Source: Lepus europaeus (taxonomy: Eukaryota > Chordata > Mammalia > Lagomorpha > Leporidae). From it: DNA of 64,000 bases. The stretch's first letter is position 1. The number at the start of each line of letters is the position of its first letter. Location: contig NC_084831.1 of assembly GCF_033115175.1 (NCBI RefSeq), positions 79,059,502 through 79,123,501 on the forward strand, given 5' to 3'. Shown one piece after another: positions 33,305 through 46,700 of the stretch. Made by a program: the position numbers and the translations under genes. A model generated the notes under the pieces. That model made no database searches, was not told where the DNA came from, and saw only the letters and a list, made by a program, of their open reading frames with translations.

Positions 33305-33640
33305 ACCATGTAGACAAATATGTGCTGTGACAAGTATAATTAAGCACAGAGGAGGGTGGAGAAGGGTTACCAGTTGCCCCGGGCTGGCAACAAAGAAAAT
33401 TTCCTGGAGAAAATGTTGCCTCAGCTCTGTTTTTTGAAGATTATAGACTAGAAACTATTCAGAAGACTTGGTGCTCAAGCTGAAAATTTCTGAAACAGTC
33501 AGTGGCATGTTCCTCATTTCAGCCATAAAGAAAAATGGAATGTACCTGCACCACCTGGATTTGTGGTCCTGAGGGCTATGAGTATTTGAAACAGTTGATG
33601 TTTTTGCTTTGGGTATAGAAATAACATGGAATTGGTACCT
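33305..33640. other. Unassigned sequence
   Basis: No gene or clear repeat in this stretch. Confidence 0.35.
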
Positions 33641-34412
33641 GTATTAGGATTCTCCAGATAATTAAAAGACAGAGATGTGGAAAGAGAGAGAAAGAGCAAA
33701 TATATCATGGTACCATGAGGACTGGCAAGTCCAAAATCCTTAGGGTAAGAAAACAGGCTGAGAATTCAGGTAAGAATTAAATTTGAAGGTTCTGCCAAAT
33801 AGGTTGGGAATTCAGCCAGGCTTTCTATGGTGTAATTTTTAAAAGATTTTTAAATTTATTATTATATTATCATTTATTATTATAAAATTATTTATTTATT
33901 TGAAAGAGAACTACAGAAAGAGAGCTAGATCTTCAACCTACTGGTTCACTTCCCAGATGGCCACAGTGGCCACAGCTGGGCCAGGAGCCTGAAACTCTAT
34001 CCAAATACTTGGGCTATCCTCTGCTGCTTTCCCAGGTATATTATCTGGCAACTGGATTAGAAGTGGGGCAGCTGGGACTCAAACAAGCACTCATATCGGA
34101 TGCTGGCACCACAGGCAGTAGCTTAGCCTGATGCACCACAATGCCGGCCCCCTCCATGGTATAATCTTGAGTTGTAATCATTCATTCTTCAGGAAACCCA
34201 GGTTTTTGCTCTGAAAGACACCGATTATTGCATGTATGCAGCCCCTCCCCCACAACACACACTGTGTAGAGTCATCTGCTTTATCCAAAGTCTAATGTTC
34301 AAATGTTAAATACATCTCAAAAATGCCATCACGGTACTATCTAGAGTTTTATTTGACCACACAAATTGTCAACATAGACTAGCCAAGTTGACACATAAAA
34401 TTAACCATCACA
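33641..34412 (-). repeat. MLT2-type ERVL LTR, split by a SINE
   Basis: Reverse LTR: 'CTGTATTAGGATTCTCCAG' on the left, and on the right 'CAAGTTGACACATAAAATT' with 'AACCATCACAG'. A SINE at 33838-34151 splits it. Confidence 0.75.
33838..34151 (-). repeat. C-repeat SINE inside MLT2-type LTR
   Basis: Reverse copy with a T/A-rich tail full of TTATTA, 'TTTGAAAGAGAACTACAG', and a head ending 'CCACAATGCCGGCCCC'. Flanks TATGGTGTAAT and CATGGTATAAT suggest a worn target duplication. Confidence 0.85.
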
Positions 34413-35635
34413 GTACCTACTTAGTGGAAACATTTGGGGAGAAGAAGCTCTTGTCAGTTCTCTAATCTGGAATGAATTTGAGCAGAATCAGAAAAAGTGA
34501 AATTTTGCTAGCTCTAGCTAGGATTCCACAAGGCTGATCTCTGTGCTCATGCTTGTGGGAGGACATAAGCACTTGTTTTTCATTGGCCTGACTCCAGTGT
34601 TGCCTCAAGAAGGCTCCTAGGCTACTCATCCCAAGCTTCACCTAGAGCCATATCCACCTGCTCCTGGTAGATGAGCATCAGGATGGCTGTGGATGGAGGA
34701 GTGGAGGGAGGTCCTCCAAGGGCTCTAGAGAAAGATCTCCTCTAAATCTTCCTAGACATGGCAGGACACAGTTCATTGCTTATATATACCCCAGGACAGA
34801 TAATAGTGCTCTTTTCTCCAGCCCTTCATGCAAAGGGCCTATGTAGTAGCAACAATACCACACTGTGATAGGCTCTTTAACTATTTTCTCATCAGGATTT
34901 AAACTCGCTAAAAAGTTTTGTCAGTGAGTAATTACCAACAGATTTTGAATGGAGAGGAATTTGAAGGCTATTTTAGAGCATCTTTGGATCTTCACTAGAG
35001 AAAGGAGAGCAAGTTTGTTCCATGTTGCCTCAGGGCGGAGGTCCTAAGTTTGAGGCTTGAGCAGTAACTAGCCAGTAGACATGTTTTGTTCAGCCTGTAT
35101 AAACACAGAATTTGTTGCCAAATATGAAAAGAAAGATGAAGTCCAAATTTCTAGGTCTTTTGAAAAATTCAAACATATAGGCAATAGCAGTGGGCCATAG
35201 TAATTTCTCCATGGTAGGGGCTAAGTTGCAGCTTTTCTCTTAAGAATAGGTGCTATGCAGTTCACCAGCATAGAGACCGACAGAGAACAGGTGTGTGTGT
35301 GTGTGTGTGTGTGTGTAGTTGAAGGATAGGAAGAGAGGATCTTTCAAAATCCAGGTTCTCTCAAGAGGCTTCCATAGCCTTGGCAACTCATGACTAGAGC
35401 CTAGGGAGATTACTGACGCCATAAACAAGAGTGTCAAATTGTTAAGTCAACATCAGGAGTCACTGTGTACTTACTTCTCATGTGGGATCTGTCCTTAATG
35501 TGTTGTCCAATGTGAAGTAATGCTATAACTAGTACTGAAACAGTATTTTACACTTTGTGTTTCTATGTTCAAACTGATGCAATCTTTACTTAATATATAC
35601 TAAATCGATAAAAAAAAATCCAGGTTCTTTCTGTT
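34413..35635. other. Unassigned sequence with (GT)13
   Basis: A pure GT run of 26 bases is at 35291-35316. No gene is recognised. Confidence 0.45.
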
Positions 35636-35942
35636 TTTTAAAAAAATATATGTACTTATTTGAGAGAGAGAGAGAGAGAGAGAGCGAGAGCACTCTCATT
35701 CACTGGTTTACTTCCCAAATATCTGCAATGACTAGGGCTGGGCCAGACTAAAGCAGGCATCTGGGAACTTGATCTGGGTCTGTCATGTGAGTGGCCAGAA
35801 CCAAATTTCTTGAGCCATCAGTACTGACTCTTAGGGTCTGCATTTACAGAAAGCTGGAATCAGGAGCCAGAGCCAGGAATCAAACTCAAGTACTCTCATG
35901 GGGTACATGGGCGTCTTAACTACTAGGCTAACCACCAGCCCC
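35636..35942 (-). repeat. C-repeat SINE (old)
   Basis: Reverse copy with GA run 35662-35690 and a head ending 'GCTAACCACCAGCCCCC'. Diverged. Confidence 0.85.
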
Positions 35943-35972
35943 CAGATTCTTTCTTAAAAAGATGCAACCTTG

Positions 35973-36279
35973 GGGGCCGGCGCCATGACTCACTTGGCTA
36001 ATCCTCCGCCTGCGGCGCCAGCATCCCATATGGGCTCCGGGTTCTAGTCCTCATTGCTCCTCTTCCAGTCCAGCTCTCTGCTGTGTCCCGGGAAGGCAGT
36101 GGAGGATGGCCCAAGTGCTTGGGCATCTGCACCCACGTGGGAGACCAACAAGAGGCACCTGCTCCTGGCTTCGGGTCAGCATAGCTCCAGCCGTTGTGGC
36201 CATTTGGGGGGTGAACCAACAGAAGGAAGACCTTTCTCTCTAACTCTCTCTCTCACTGTTTAACTCTGCCTGTCCAAAA
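35973..36279 (+). repeat. Young C-repeat SINE with target duplication
   Basis: Forward copy with head 'GGGCCGGCGCCATGACTCAC'. Flanked by AAAAAGATGCAACCTTG at 35956-35972 and 36280-36296; the first As of the right copy may belong to the tail. Confidence 0.93.
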
Positions 36280-36296
36280 AAAAAGATGCAACCTTG

Positions 36297-37179
36297 ACAC
36301 ATCTTTTATTAAGAAAAGGCTTAGTAAAATAATTTGAGGCATGGAAATGCTGTTATAAGTACAGGAAAAAATGGCAACCTTGTTAGATCACCATGGAACT
36401 GTAAATATTCCCCCCACACTCCAACTTCCTTCTATGATTCCAATCTGTGTATTTTTGTAAAGAAGCATTCATATTCCATTTATATTACCACATCATATTT
36501 TCCAAGGGATACCAGGTAAGTTCATCAAAGATAGACTGTGCATTCTGAACCTATGCTGAATTTAACCATCTATTTTTACAGTAACCAAAGAGACTTCCGG
36601 AAAGAATAACTTCAGATAGCCAGGGAGCTTGCACTAGCATTGTTTTTTAATGACTCAAAATTCTTGCTTCAAGTGCCTTCAAATAAACAATACTTATTTT
36701 TTGGAGGCATCCAATGAACTCCAGAGAGTTATACGGAGTAAACCAATAGCGGAGTAGAAGGTAGAGCTCAGTAGATTTATTCTCTGAGCTTGTTCTTGAG
36801 AGTAGGCTCTTGGGTTACAGGCAGGTCTGGCTATGGGACAGGTTCTTGGTGTCAACATGGCTCCACCAATGGGATTCTAGAGGACACTGAGCATCGACAG
36901 AATCCCACACCAAAAGTGACATCCTCTCCCAGCAAACAGAGAAGTCACCGAGGGAAAACTTTAGATCTCTTTTAAGGAGATTTGCTAGTGAAAATCAAGG
37001 AGTTCATCCATGGTGGGATTTAAATTTTGATTTCATGGTCAAAACATTCAGAGAGGTCCCTCTTTTATTCCAGATTAGTTTGCTTTTGGAAAGGAGCCCA
37101 TGTCTTTGCTTACATTTGAGGTATGATACTTAGCCATTTAAAATGTTCTCTTTAGTTTTTGAGTTTTGGTTTTGTTGTT
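36297..37179. other. Unassigned sequence
   Basis: 36700-37000 may be an antisense LTR (antisense AATAAA-like 'GATTTATT'), but I do not recognise the family. No gene. Confidence 0.3.
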
Positions 37180-37560
37180 GCTACTACTTTGATTTTATAA
37201 AAGGAAAGCATACTTGTACAAATTCAAAATTTAAGACATATTGGAATGTCAAAAGTGAAGATCTCTAGTAAACTGCCCCCACCCCCATATACACAAATAC
37301 ACAAGCACCGAGAGCCACTGTTAAACATGTAATGTGTATTCTTACAGATTTTTGGAGTGGGAATTTATTAATAAATATTAAATAAGTGAAAAGATTGGAC
37401 TATACACAGAGCTTTATTTATATTTACTGTATCTTGAAAATCATTTAATATTGACACATGGAGCTGTCCCTTGGTCTTTGTAGACTTTTATTCTATCATT
37501 GAAGTGCCATAATTTATTGAAATACTTGCTGTAGTAGGTGTCCACCGAACAGCCACCTCC
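37180..37560 (+). repeat. Possible old L1M 3' UTR remnant
   Basis: 'GTACAAATTCAAAATTTAAG' and the following CCC-rich stretch and 'ATTGACACATGGAGCTGTCC' have the texture of L1M 3' UTR. Weak. Confidence 0.35.
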
Positions 37561-37689
37561 CCATTCCTCTGACTGCTTGCTAGAAGCGCTCCGACTTTGC
37601 ATTCATGGAAGGCAACCACCTGTCTCCACCTTCACACCAAAGATTGCATCAGGCCTGGGGTAGGTCAGCATGAAGTTCTCATTTTCTTG

Positions 37690-38330
37690 TTAATGATCTA
37701 TTGTGACTTCAACTTTATCAATGGTAATGATGGAGAAATCTTCTGGAGGCAGAAAGGAAGATCAGAGAAAAGATAACCTTGATAATCATGAGTTGCCAGG
37801 GCTATGGAAGCCTTTAGAGTTCGTTGACTTTGAACTTATTCCGATAGGGTCATAGTCAAAGTGGAAGTTCTCTCCTCCCTTCGGATAAGGGTACCTCCTT
37901 CTTTGATGGCCCCGTTCTTTCCACTGGGATCTCACTCACAGAGATCATTCATTTAGGTCTTTTTTTTTTTTCCATGATATCTTGGCTTTCCATGCCTGCT
38001 ATACTCTCATGGGCTCTTCAGCCAGATCTGAATGCCTTGAGGGCTGATTCTGAGGCCAGAGTGTTGTTTAGGACATCTGCCATCCTATGAGTCTGCTGTG
38101 TATCCCACTTCCCATGTTGGATCTTTCTCTCCCTTTTTGATTCTATCAGTTAGTATTAGTAGATACTTGTCTTGTTTGTGTGATCTCTTTGACTCTTAGA
38201 CCTATCAGAGCTATCAATTGTGAGCTGAAATTGATCACTGGGACTAGTGCGATGGCATTGGTACATGCCATCTTGATGGGATTGTGTTGGAATCCCCTGG
38301 CACATTTCTAACTCCACCAAGCATTCAGGA
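37690..38330 (+). repeat. Lagomorph L1 3' UTR fragment
   Basis: 'CTTGATAATCATGAGTTGCC', 'GGCATTGGTACATGCCATC' and 'TTGGAATCCCCTGGCACAT' are landmarks I recall from rabbit L1 3' UTRs. A T run lies at 37960-37972. No coding part is seen. Confidence 0.6.
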
Positions 38331-38555
38331 GAGGAAATAGCTTTCTTCTTTGTTGGACGTTACCTGCCAGGAACCCAAGAAGGAGGAAACCACTGCCACA
38401 GTGAGGACGCAGGAGCTGAAAGGGGGAGGAGCTCACGGAGCTGCTGAATCATGCAGATCTCTTGTTTAGTGTGATAATAACTCCTCTATTGCTTAAGCTA
38501 TTTTAGTGAGGTTGTCTGTTCCTTGCAGCTAAAACCATCCTGACACACTTGACTC
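38331..38555 (+). repeat. Possible LTR 3' end remnant
   Basis: Ends 'GTTCCTTGCAGCTAAAACC' then 'ATCCTGACACA', like the end of several ERVL/MaLR LTRs. Assignment is tentative. Confidence 0.35.
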
Positions 38556-40791
38556 TTTTTTGAGGCCTATGGTCTTCATAAATAACACAATGATAGCCAC
38601 TTCCAAAGGAGAAGAAAGTACTTTTAGATGTGAATGAATGAACTAGTCAACAAACATTGTGCAGGGATATCATTCTTTCATTTTTTTTGCCTAACATTTA
38701 CTGAGTATATAGCACATGACAGGCCATGGGTCAACCAGATATGGTTGACAAATAAGGAAATAAAATGACACAGTGCCTGGCCTCAAGGATGCCACATCTA
38801 GCAAAGATAGCCATGTACACAAATAATTCTGGTGCATTCTAACAGTGCTAGAGGACCCAGTAATATCAGAGCATAGATGTGGTCAAAGCTTCCTAGACAA
38901 CAAAACATCTAAATTGGATCATGAAGGATGAATAGGAGTTTGCCATTTGGAGTTATCTCTCAAAGTAGAAAATGTCATAGCATTTGAAGCTCAGAGATAT
39001 TCTCCATGCAAATGCACAGGCTCAAGCAAGACCTCAGTAGTAGCTGCCATTTTGCATCTTTGTTTTAATGGCTAATAAGAGGAAAAGCAGCCTTCAGCAG
39101 GGACCTATGGGGGATGTACCCTGGTGATGGGCACAGGTCTGTTCCTCCCATGGGCATTACCTTTGGAAATCCCATCACCACAGAAATAAGAACTGCCAGC
39201 CTGCAGAGGGGTTGAGTTAGTACTGGCACCACAAACAGGAGCTGGACACAATTGAGTGCAGCCAAGGCACCACACCACCAGCAGGCAAAGTAGAGTATTA
39301 CTTCCACATGACAGCCTTAAAATGACACGCTTGTCTCTGGTTGACAGGACCCAGCTAGGCCTAACTCACTGGTGGGACACTTGAGGCAGCTCCAGTAACG
39401 ACCTGGACCCAGCTGCAAGGGCAAAACGCCCAGAGAGAAGAGGCCTGGCTGACTTGGTTCCTGCCACCTGATGCTCTTGTGTTTGTGCCACAAGTCAGAT
39501 TCCTGCAAGAGGTCAACTTCTTAATGACTTCCGGTTCCTTCTGGAGTGATGCTTCTGCTTACCGCTAACTGGGCATAGTACAGCTTTCTTGTCCAAGATT
39601 TTAAAGCTTGCAGTAATGTGACACATAAACAAAAGGCCACAGTGGCAGCTCCATGCTGGTTCCTAAACTTCATCTGTTCCTCCAGACACAAACCAACTAT
39701 CATAATCACCCTCTCACTCAAAGAGAATGCCAAGAGAAGGTAGAACTAAATAGTGAGTGTCTTTCTACTCTGCATGGCCAAGAATGAAAAAGTAACTCAT
39801 AGTCCTTATGTGCTATATTAATGATAACTGGACTAAGGGATTTGGATTTTAATATTATGATAACACACTTGCTCTAAAACATTCCAGGTATCACACATGC
39901 TCCCAGGGTCATATTTAATCCCCACAGTCACTCTCAGGCCTTGCCTAGAAACTGGATATTCTCTTTATGCTCTCATAAGTCAGAGGCCAGGTCACTTGGC
40001 ATGCTACGTAAACACAGCCATTTAAATAAATAGAACATGGCAATGGTTCAGCACCACCAGCAGGAGCCACTGCTTTTTTTGGGTGAGGAATGGTGAAGCC
40101 AAAAAAAGAAAAGGAAGAAATCCCCTGTAACACTAGACAGATTGTAAGAAATTGTTCTGAGTGTTGGCCAAGAAGCCAAGATTAGCATTCATGTGCACTC
40201 TTTTAGTAATAAATTTGAGCCTCATTCACAGAAATTCACTCATCTGCCATACATCTCTCTATATTTATATTCAGATTTATCTTGGTGTGTGTACACACAC
40301 ACATACACACACATATACACATGGTTATTGTAATGGGGTCTGGAAGGTACAGATGACCATGGACTTGACATCTAAGAGTCAGGGAATCAAGACTAATGTT
40401 GAATCACAGCACTGAAGGCTGCTGCCTAGACCTGTTCCTGCCACTCCTCCAATTTTCTCAAGCTCCACACTGAAGGGAGTCCGGCGAGGCTATCACCATG
40501 TCCCAGTCACAGAATGGAGGAAGGGTGAAGCCTCTCCATGACAGCTTCCCTGGATAATTGAAAACAGGACCTTATTTGAAGGTTATGATCCATACCCCTG
40601 CAAAGGGAATCCCACTACGAGTATTCTCCCAGAGAGCCAACTTTAGCCTTTAAGCATCAAGTCCTACTTGGAGTTGTGTGTCATTAGGTCTTTCCTTAGC
40701 ATTTTCACATACCAGGATTCCTCTGTGTAAGTCCCTGACAGCCAGATACAACATGACTTTACATATGCTAAGAAGATCCCACCAGGAACCT
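38556..40791. other. Mostly unique sequence with a possible L2 remnant and CA run
   Basis: 38690-38850 ('TTTACTGAGTATATAGCACATG') is like L2. A CA/TA run is at 40292-40322. The remaining short frames have no recognisable domain. Confidence 0.4.
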
Positions 40792-41075
40792 GTGTTTTGG
40801 CCTAGTCAGCTGAGCTGCCACCTGCAGTGATGGCATTCCATACTAGAGTGCCAGTTTGAGTCCTGGTTGCTCCACTTCTGATCCAGCTCCCTGCTCATGT
40901 GCTTGGGAGAGCAGTGGAAGATGGTCCATGTGCTTGAGTCGCTGTCACTCATGTGGGAGACTGGATGGAGGAGCTCTGGGCTCCTGACTTCCGAATGTAC
41001 AACCTGGCTGTGTTGTGGCTATTTGGAGAGTAAACCTTCAAATAAATAAATAAATCTTTAAAAAGAAAGAAAAGC
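40792..41075 (+). repeat. C-repeat SINE (old)
   Basis: Forward copy from 'GGCCTAGTCAGCTGAGC' to 'CAAATAAATAAATAAATC'. Diverged and partly deleted near the 3' end. Confidence 0.8.
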
Positions 41076-42599
41076 CCACGAATTAAACTAACGTGCTATC
41101 TTCAGTAAGATGCATCCTAATTTCAGAGCTGTTAAAGGGTTAAAAAAACCCGCTTTCTAGCTTCAGTGAAATTGAGGAACTTGTCTCTTCAACCAAGCAA
41201 TGAGTTGCTAGAGGGTAGGGGACATACCTTTACCATCTTCTGCACTTTTCTGTGCTCAGCATAGTGCCAGCATACAGAAAATACCCAGTAAAATACCGTT
41301 GAATAAATGAGTGAGTGAGGGAACAATGGGCACTGATCCCATGTCCTCGCTATAGGAAAGGACACAATCAAGCAGAGCCCTTGTTCTTCTTGCCGCACCT
41401 AACATCAGAAATAGGGCAACTCATGGAGTCTGTTCCCAGCTGGAGCAGCTGGACACAGAGCACTGGCACCACAGCTCTCCGGGTACTTACAGCAACTCAA
41501 AGCCCACTCAGTCACCTTCAGGCCCGGTCCACAAGCCAGACACCCTGTAATGTCTGGCTTCTTGGGAGCCTATCTGTGTTTCTTCTGAAAACCAGAGTGT
41601 AATATCAAACTCCTGAAATCAAATCTCAGTTGCAGCAGACTGTGGAGCCGGCTATTTAGAGGAACCTGCTGGCATGTTCTCTCAATAAATCAATACCCAC
41701 CCACAGGCCTATTTTATGACTTGGGGTTTTATTCCCTAAGTCCTGTTCCCTTAGAGCAAGACAATCTTTCTACTGAGTTTCCTCTTGGGAGAATCTTTGG
41801 GCTGGGGCCATGGCTTAGGGCTTTTGCCAAGACCGACTTCTCTTTCTGGAGGGCTCCCAGTCTGCTCGGGCTCCATTGAAAGACCAAACCTCTTCCCTTG
41901 ATGTGGAGGGAGAGACTGGAAACCAAATTTTGCTTTTGTTTCATTTCCTTTAGACTGAAGTTGTGCCTGATCAGAGTTGTATTCCAACTTCCCAGAGGCA
42001 GGCTGCAGACCTAGCTCAGGTACGGTCATAGCAGAGCCCTGGTGAGCAGGGGGAGAGGAAGCTCCACTTCCTACACTCAGTCTGTGTGGACTGAGCATGG
42101 GAGGCATTCCAGATTCTGTGTCATTTCTTGGGGAATAAAGCAGTGACCAAGACTCTGCCTCTGGCCTTGCAGAACTCAGCGTGGTTGCAGTCAGCTATGC
42201 TGTGTGATCCAATGGAAGCTGGAGGCTGCCTCAGGCTTTCCATGGGTCTTGGTAAAAGGGAAAGGAGAAGGGGCAACCAGATGGTAAGACAGCATTGCCA
42301 AGGCCCAGGACTGAGAGCAGGGGAATCCAGCGTTTGGCCAGCCAGGGACCCTCTGCCGTGAGGTCTGGATGGAGAGAATATTCCATTGGCCATTCAGACC
42401 TCCTGTTTGCAACCGGCCTGGGGGCTGCACTCCCCTCTCTAGTCCTGGTGCCATGGCGCTGCAGCACTCTGCAGGAAACAGCCCAGCTGTCCCAATCTTG
42501 TTCCCCACAGCTCTGCGAGCTGGAGGGTGAGAGAAGCAGTGCCTTCTACAAGCAGAATTTATCTCTTTGGCTTGTATTGCTGATTTTCCTTAATGTAGA
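41076..42599. other. Mostly unique sequence
   Basis: 41180-41312 ('AGTTGCTAGAGGGTAGGGGAC...GAATAAATGAGTGAG') looks like an old MIR/L2 piece. Frames up to 156 codons at 42295-42765 carry no known domain and lack exon context. Confidence 0.4.
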
Positions 42600-43010
42600 T
42601 CTAGGACTTGATGTTTGTGTAACAAACCCTTCCAAAAGTTGGTGGCTTAAAAGAACATTTATTTGTTATTTGTCACAGCGCTGTCAGTTGACAAGATTCT
42701 TCTGGATGGTGACTCATGTGGTTACTCAGCAAGGGGCTTGGCGGGGGTTGGAGTGTCCCAGATGACCTCTCATCCTCTGGCCTTTCTTCCTGTGGCTTCT
42801 CATGCTTCCGTATCTTAGTATCTTAGCCTGAGCTTCCTTACAGCCCCGGGGCTGGCTTCTCACAGGGAGTGTGTTCCAATGGGACAGCCGCAGGGTACAG
42901 GCACCTGTTAAGCCTCTGCCTCACCTGTGCTAATGCCCCCTTGCTCAAAACAAGCCACAGGATCAAACCCAGGGAGTAGGAACCACACGAGGTCATAGAT
43001 ATGGGAAGGT
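42600..43010 (-). repeat. Possible old LTR remnant
   Basis: 'GGTGGCTTAAAAGAACATTT' and 'TTTCTTCCTGTGGCTTCTCA' fit an antisense old LTR, but the family is not certain. Confidence 0.35.
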
Positions 43011-43177
43011 GTGGTTCACTGGAGACCACCAGTGTTATAGTCTATTGCATTCATGTTTAAGCAATTTCACTGTTTCCCTTGGAAGAGGGAATATTTTTCT
43101 CATACCTTTACAAAATTCATATGTCTCTGGATATGGTGATCTCAGAGATAATGATGATGATGATGTAGTATCATTTA

Positions 43178-43521
43178 CTTATTTTCTAAAAATCTCTCAT
43201 TTAAAAAGCTCATTTTATTTATTTGAAAGGCAGAGGGTCAGAGATGGAGAGATAGAAACAGAGATGTGCTATCCGCAGATTCACTGCCCAGCTTTCCACA
43301 ATAGCCCGAGGGCTGAGACAGGCCAAAGCTGGGAGTCAGGAACTCAATCCAGGTTTCTCCTGCAGGTGGCAGGGGTCCAAGTACGAAGCCATCACTGCTG
43401 TCTCCCATGGTACACACCAGCAGGGAGCTGGAGTTGGGAGCAGAGCTGATAGCCCTAGATACACTGATAAGGATACAGATGTCCCAGGCGGCATCTTTAT
43501 GGCTGCACCAAATGCCTGCCC
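43178..43521 (-). repeat. C-repeat SINE with 17-bp imperfect target duplication
   Basis: Reverse copy. Flanked by TGATGTAGTATCATTTA (43161-43177) and TGATGTAGCGTCATTTA (43522-43538), 15 of 17 identical. Confidence 0.88.
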
Positions 43522-43525
43522 TGAT

Positions 43526-43745
43526 GTAGCGTCATTTATTGCCTACCATGAGCCAAATTGTTCTTTATATGTTTATGATGCATGTAAAAATCCCAACGAC
43601 AAAACTGTCGGTCCCATTTAAGAGGTAAGGTTAAGTGAGGTTCAGAGAGGTTCAGTAAGTTTCTGAAAGGCTCACACAGTTAGCTGAAGCCAAGATTTCA
43701 ACCTAGGGCTCTTTAATCCCAAAACATATGCTTTTCCCTACTGCA
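43526..43745 (-). repeat. MIR remnant
   Basis: Reverse MIR: 'ATTGCCTACCATGAGCC', then 'GAGGTTCAGAGAGG', then 'CACACAGTTAGCTGAAGCC'. The SINE at 43178 sits at its edge. Confidence 0.6.
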
Positions 43746-46700
43746 CCAGGCTGTTTCTAGAGACTGTGCTTTTGATTGAAAAAAACATAACTCCCTACGA
43801 AAAAGGTGTTTTTCAAATTCTAATAAGGAACCCAACAAGCTGCAAATTGCAAAATGGCCTTTCTTTGGAGTTCTTTAAATGCTTGAATCTCATTTTGTTC
43901 TCTGGTAGTTTGGTTCCTCTGGCTTGCTACGGTAGCTCCCCAGAGTAGTGAAGGATCCCTAGAGTGTTGATCATACCACAGGGCTGGGATTTTTAAATAT
44001 CTGAGAGAAGGCTCTGATAAGACTTTATATACATAGCTATAAGGCAGGGTACCCTTACAAAAAAGCTGGGCTTGAACTTGAAGTTGATTTGAACTCCATC
44101 CTCGCTGTCTGGATTGCCAGCCTAATTGGCCTCCAAGTCAGAGCTATGCTTTCTTCTTTATCTACGCTGGTAAATGATTAAAGGACTCTTCTGCCCAGGA
44201 GGAGATCATTAACCACCTGGGAGGCTGCAGGGAGCGTGTGGCAGGTGCAGCCAGGTGAGCAGGGCAGGGCTGGTTGGAGTGGCAGGACTTCCTCAGGCGG
44301 CTTCTCCTGGTTGCCAGAATGAGGGCAAGATCTCCACTGGGCAGGGGCAGGAGTGGGGTTGTAATTGGACCAGAGGCAAAGATGAGGTGGAGGAAGAGGG
44401 CAGCCCGTGCTGTCAGCAGCCTGGAGACAGATTTCAAACTCTTAGGTAACCTGCCTCCAATTCGCCTGACTGAATGTGTGCCCTATGCACCTGCCTTTAC
44501 TCACATTCCCTCCTCCCTCTCAGGAGAGGGAAATGGCTGGGTAACAGCTCAGTCACTTGGGGAAGCAAGAGTGAGGGCAAGTGCCAGCTGGGTCCCTGGG
44601 AAGGTCTGTGTGGATGACAGAGAGCAGGAGCCTCAGGACTCCGGGTGACTTTGCTCTTCATCACATGGAAGAGAGTGCTGGGGGGGGGGGGTGTGTGTCA
44701 CATGACATGACTAGACCCGGGAACAAGAGCTGGCACCTCCGTCTCCAGGGCTTCTCCCCTGCACTGGAGCCCTCACCCGCCCCAGCAGCCTGCACGAGTG
44801 TTGGGAGACGTTGGCAGAGCTTTCCTCAAGCAGCCAGGAGTCAGGAGTGCTTCAAGCTGGGCCTCGCTTGGTTTACTTCTTCATCTGCCCTTTCTTTGTG
44901 TTCCGTTTGGACAGTGGTGCAGCTCCCGGGAGAGTCGCATGCCTCTGAATTTGCTCCCTCTGCTTTTCCATCCACAGAATGGGCTCCAGGTACTACCTTT
45001 CAGTCCCTCCCTGCTCACAGAGCTTGTGAGTGTTCTGAGATAACTCCGGTTCATTTCAAGTCAGAGTCTTTTGCCACAATTCAGCCTGGAGTGGTGAACT
45101 TGGCCTGGGGGCAACCTCCCGGGCAGTCTCTGGTTTGCTCTGTCTACACACACGCACACACATGCACATTATTTAGCAGGCGACATGTCTCTTCATGAAT
45201 CACTCTATTTCATGCCAACCATGGGATTCAACTTGGTCAGGAGACGGAGGGACAGAGGTATAAGCCAGGGAGAAAGACGAGGTCATGATTATTTAAGCAT
45301 ATTTAGTGGATGTGTGCCTGTGCCTCACTGAGAACCGTGCCTGGGGTTAAAGGTCACCCTCTGTGGGAGAGGCTGATCACAACACATCATTTTCATTCAA
45401 GAGGAACATGAGGTGCAGGAGGCTTCCTGGCATGGCCAAGGCCAGGGACGAGAGCAGCACTCACAACTCCCACCCCCAGAGAAACTCCCCTGTTTCTCAG
45501 CATGGGAGCTGTTGCAGTCTCAGGGGGTGTCCTAGGGTATTGGGCAGGCTCATGGAAAGCAGCTTCTTTGTAGAGGCCCAAGATTTTGGCGGTGACAGAG
45601 GCCCACCCAAAGCCCCAGGGAGCTCTTGCGGCAGAGCCACTGCTTGCTCCCGGGGCAGCCCCAGGAGGCGCCCCCTGAGCTCAGCTTAGGCAAAGGCAGT
45701 CCAGGGGTGGGCATCGCCAGCCTGGGCAAGAGAAGGGGGCACCCTGGGCAGGCTGGGCCTCGCTGGCCAGCGCTGTCTTCACCCCCAGCCACCGCACCCG
45801 GGAGCCAGGTGCAGAGAGAGCCTGCCCTCACGTTCTTCCCTGCTGGGGGCCTCCCAAGGACATTCTGCCTCAGGTTCTTATTGTCTGAGGTCATTGAGCC
45901 TTCCGAAAGTATTTGAGGAATGTGGAGGCCTGACTCACTCTCTTCCCTGAGTTCACAGTCTGAAGTTCATCAAACCGCTTTCCCCTTTAGTCATTCTTAT
46001 TCAAACATCGGCCCACACGCTTCACGGATGGGGCTGGCTGGAGGGATCTGGGGACACATTGTTTTGCTCAGGATGTGAAAGTAGATGAGGAGTTAAGGAG
46101 ATCAAGGAACCGCTTTGGCAGGCACAGGGGCAGGGACTGGCTCATTGCTCCGACCAGAGAGCTGGCCCAGGCAGCAGAGGCCACTGCCAGAAAGGAAATG
46201 CTGGGGAAGCCTCAGTTTTCTCATCTGTAGGTGGGGATAATAGCCAGGTCTATTTCCGAGGACCCTCAGGACGAATACTGCCTGCATTTGACAAGTGCAC
46301 CATGGACCCGCGTTTATCACTGGTATCTCCAGGCTGACGAAGAGTGGGTCCTCGGTGGAGAGGTGAGGATGTCGATTCCGGTACTGGGACACGACTGCGT
46401 GGACGGACCTGACAGGTTAACATCTTCTGTGTGAGGAGGATGTGGCACACACAGTGGCAGGGACGGAGCCAAGGCTGGGAAGAGGAGAGAAAGCCCAGGA
46501 ACACAGCTGGCCGAATGCCGAAGATAAAGCGCCACCTAACGTACACTCCTTGTTTGAAACAGTTACCAGAGAGCCCTGGGAGTACACACAGGCAATTTGG
46601 AGCGCCAGAAGCATGCTACAAGCTTCCCAGTTGGTGGAGGTAACCTGGTTTCTGGGGTGGCCATATAGGCAGTGAAGTGATCAGTGAGGAAGGCCAGGAA

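Noticed and set aside
35291-35316. GT run as a special regulatory (Z-DNA) element
   Set aside because: Ordinary microsatellite of a kind found all over mammalian genomes; nothing nearby gives it a role.
44581-45198. Plus-strand frame of 205 codons
   Set aside because: No domain or conserved motif recognised, no exon signals, contains a CA run at the end. Long chance frames are expected at this GC content.
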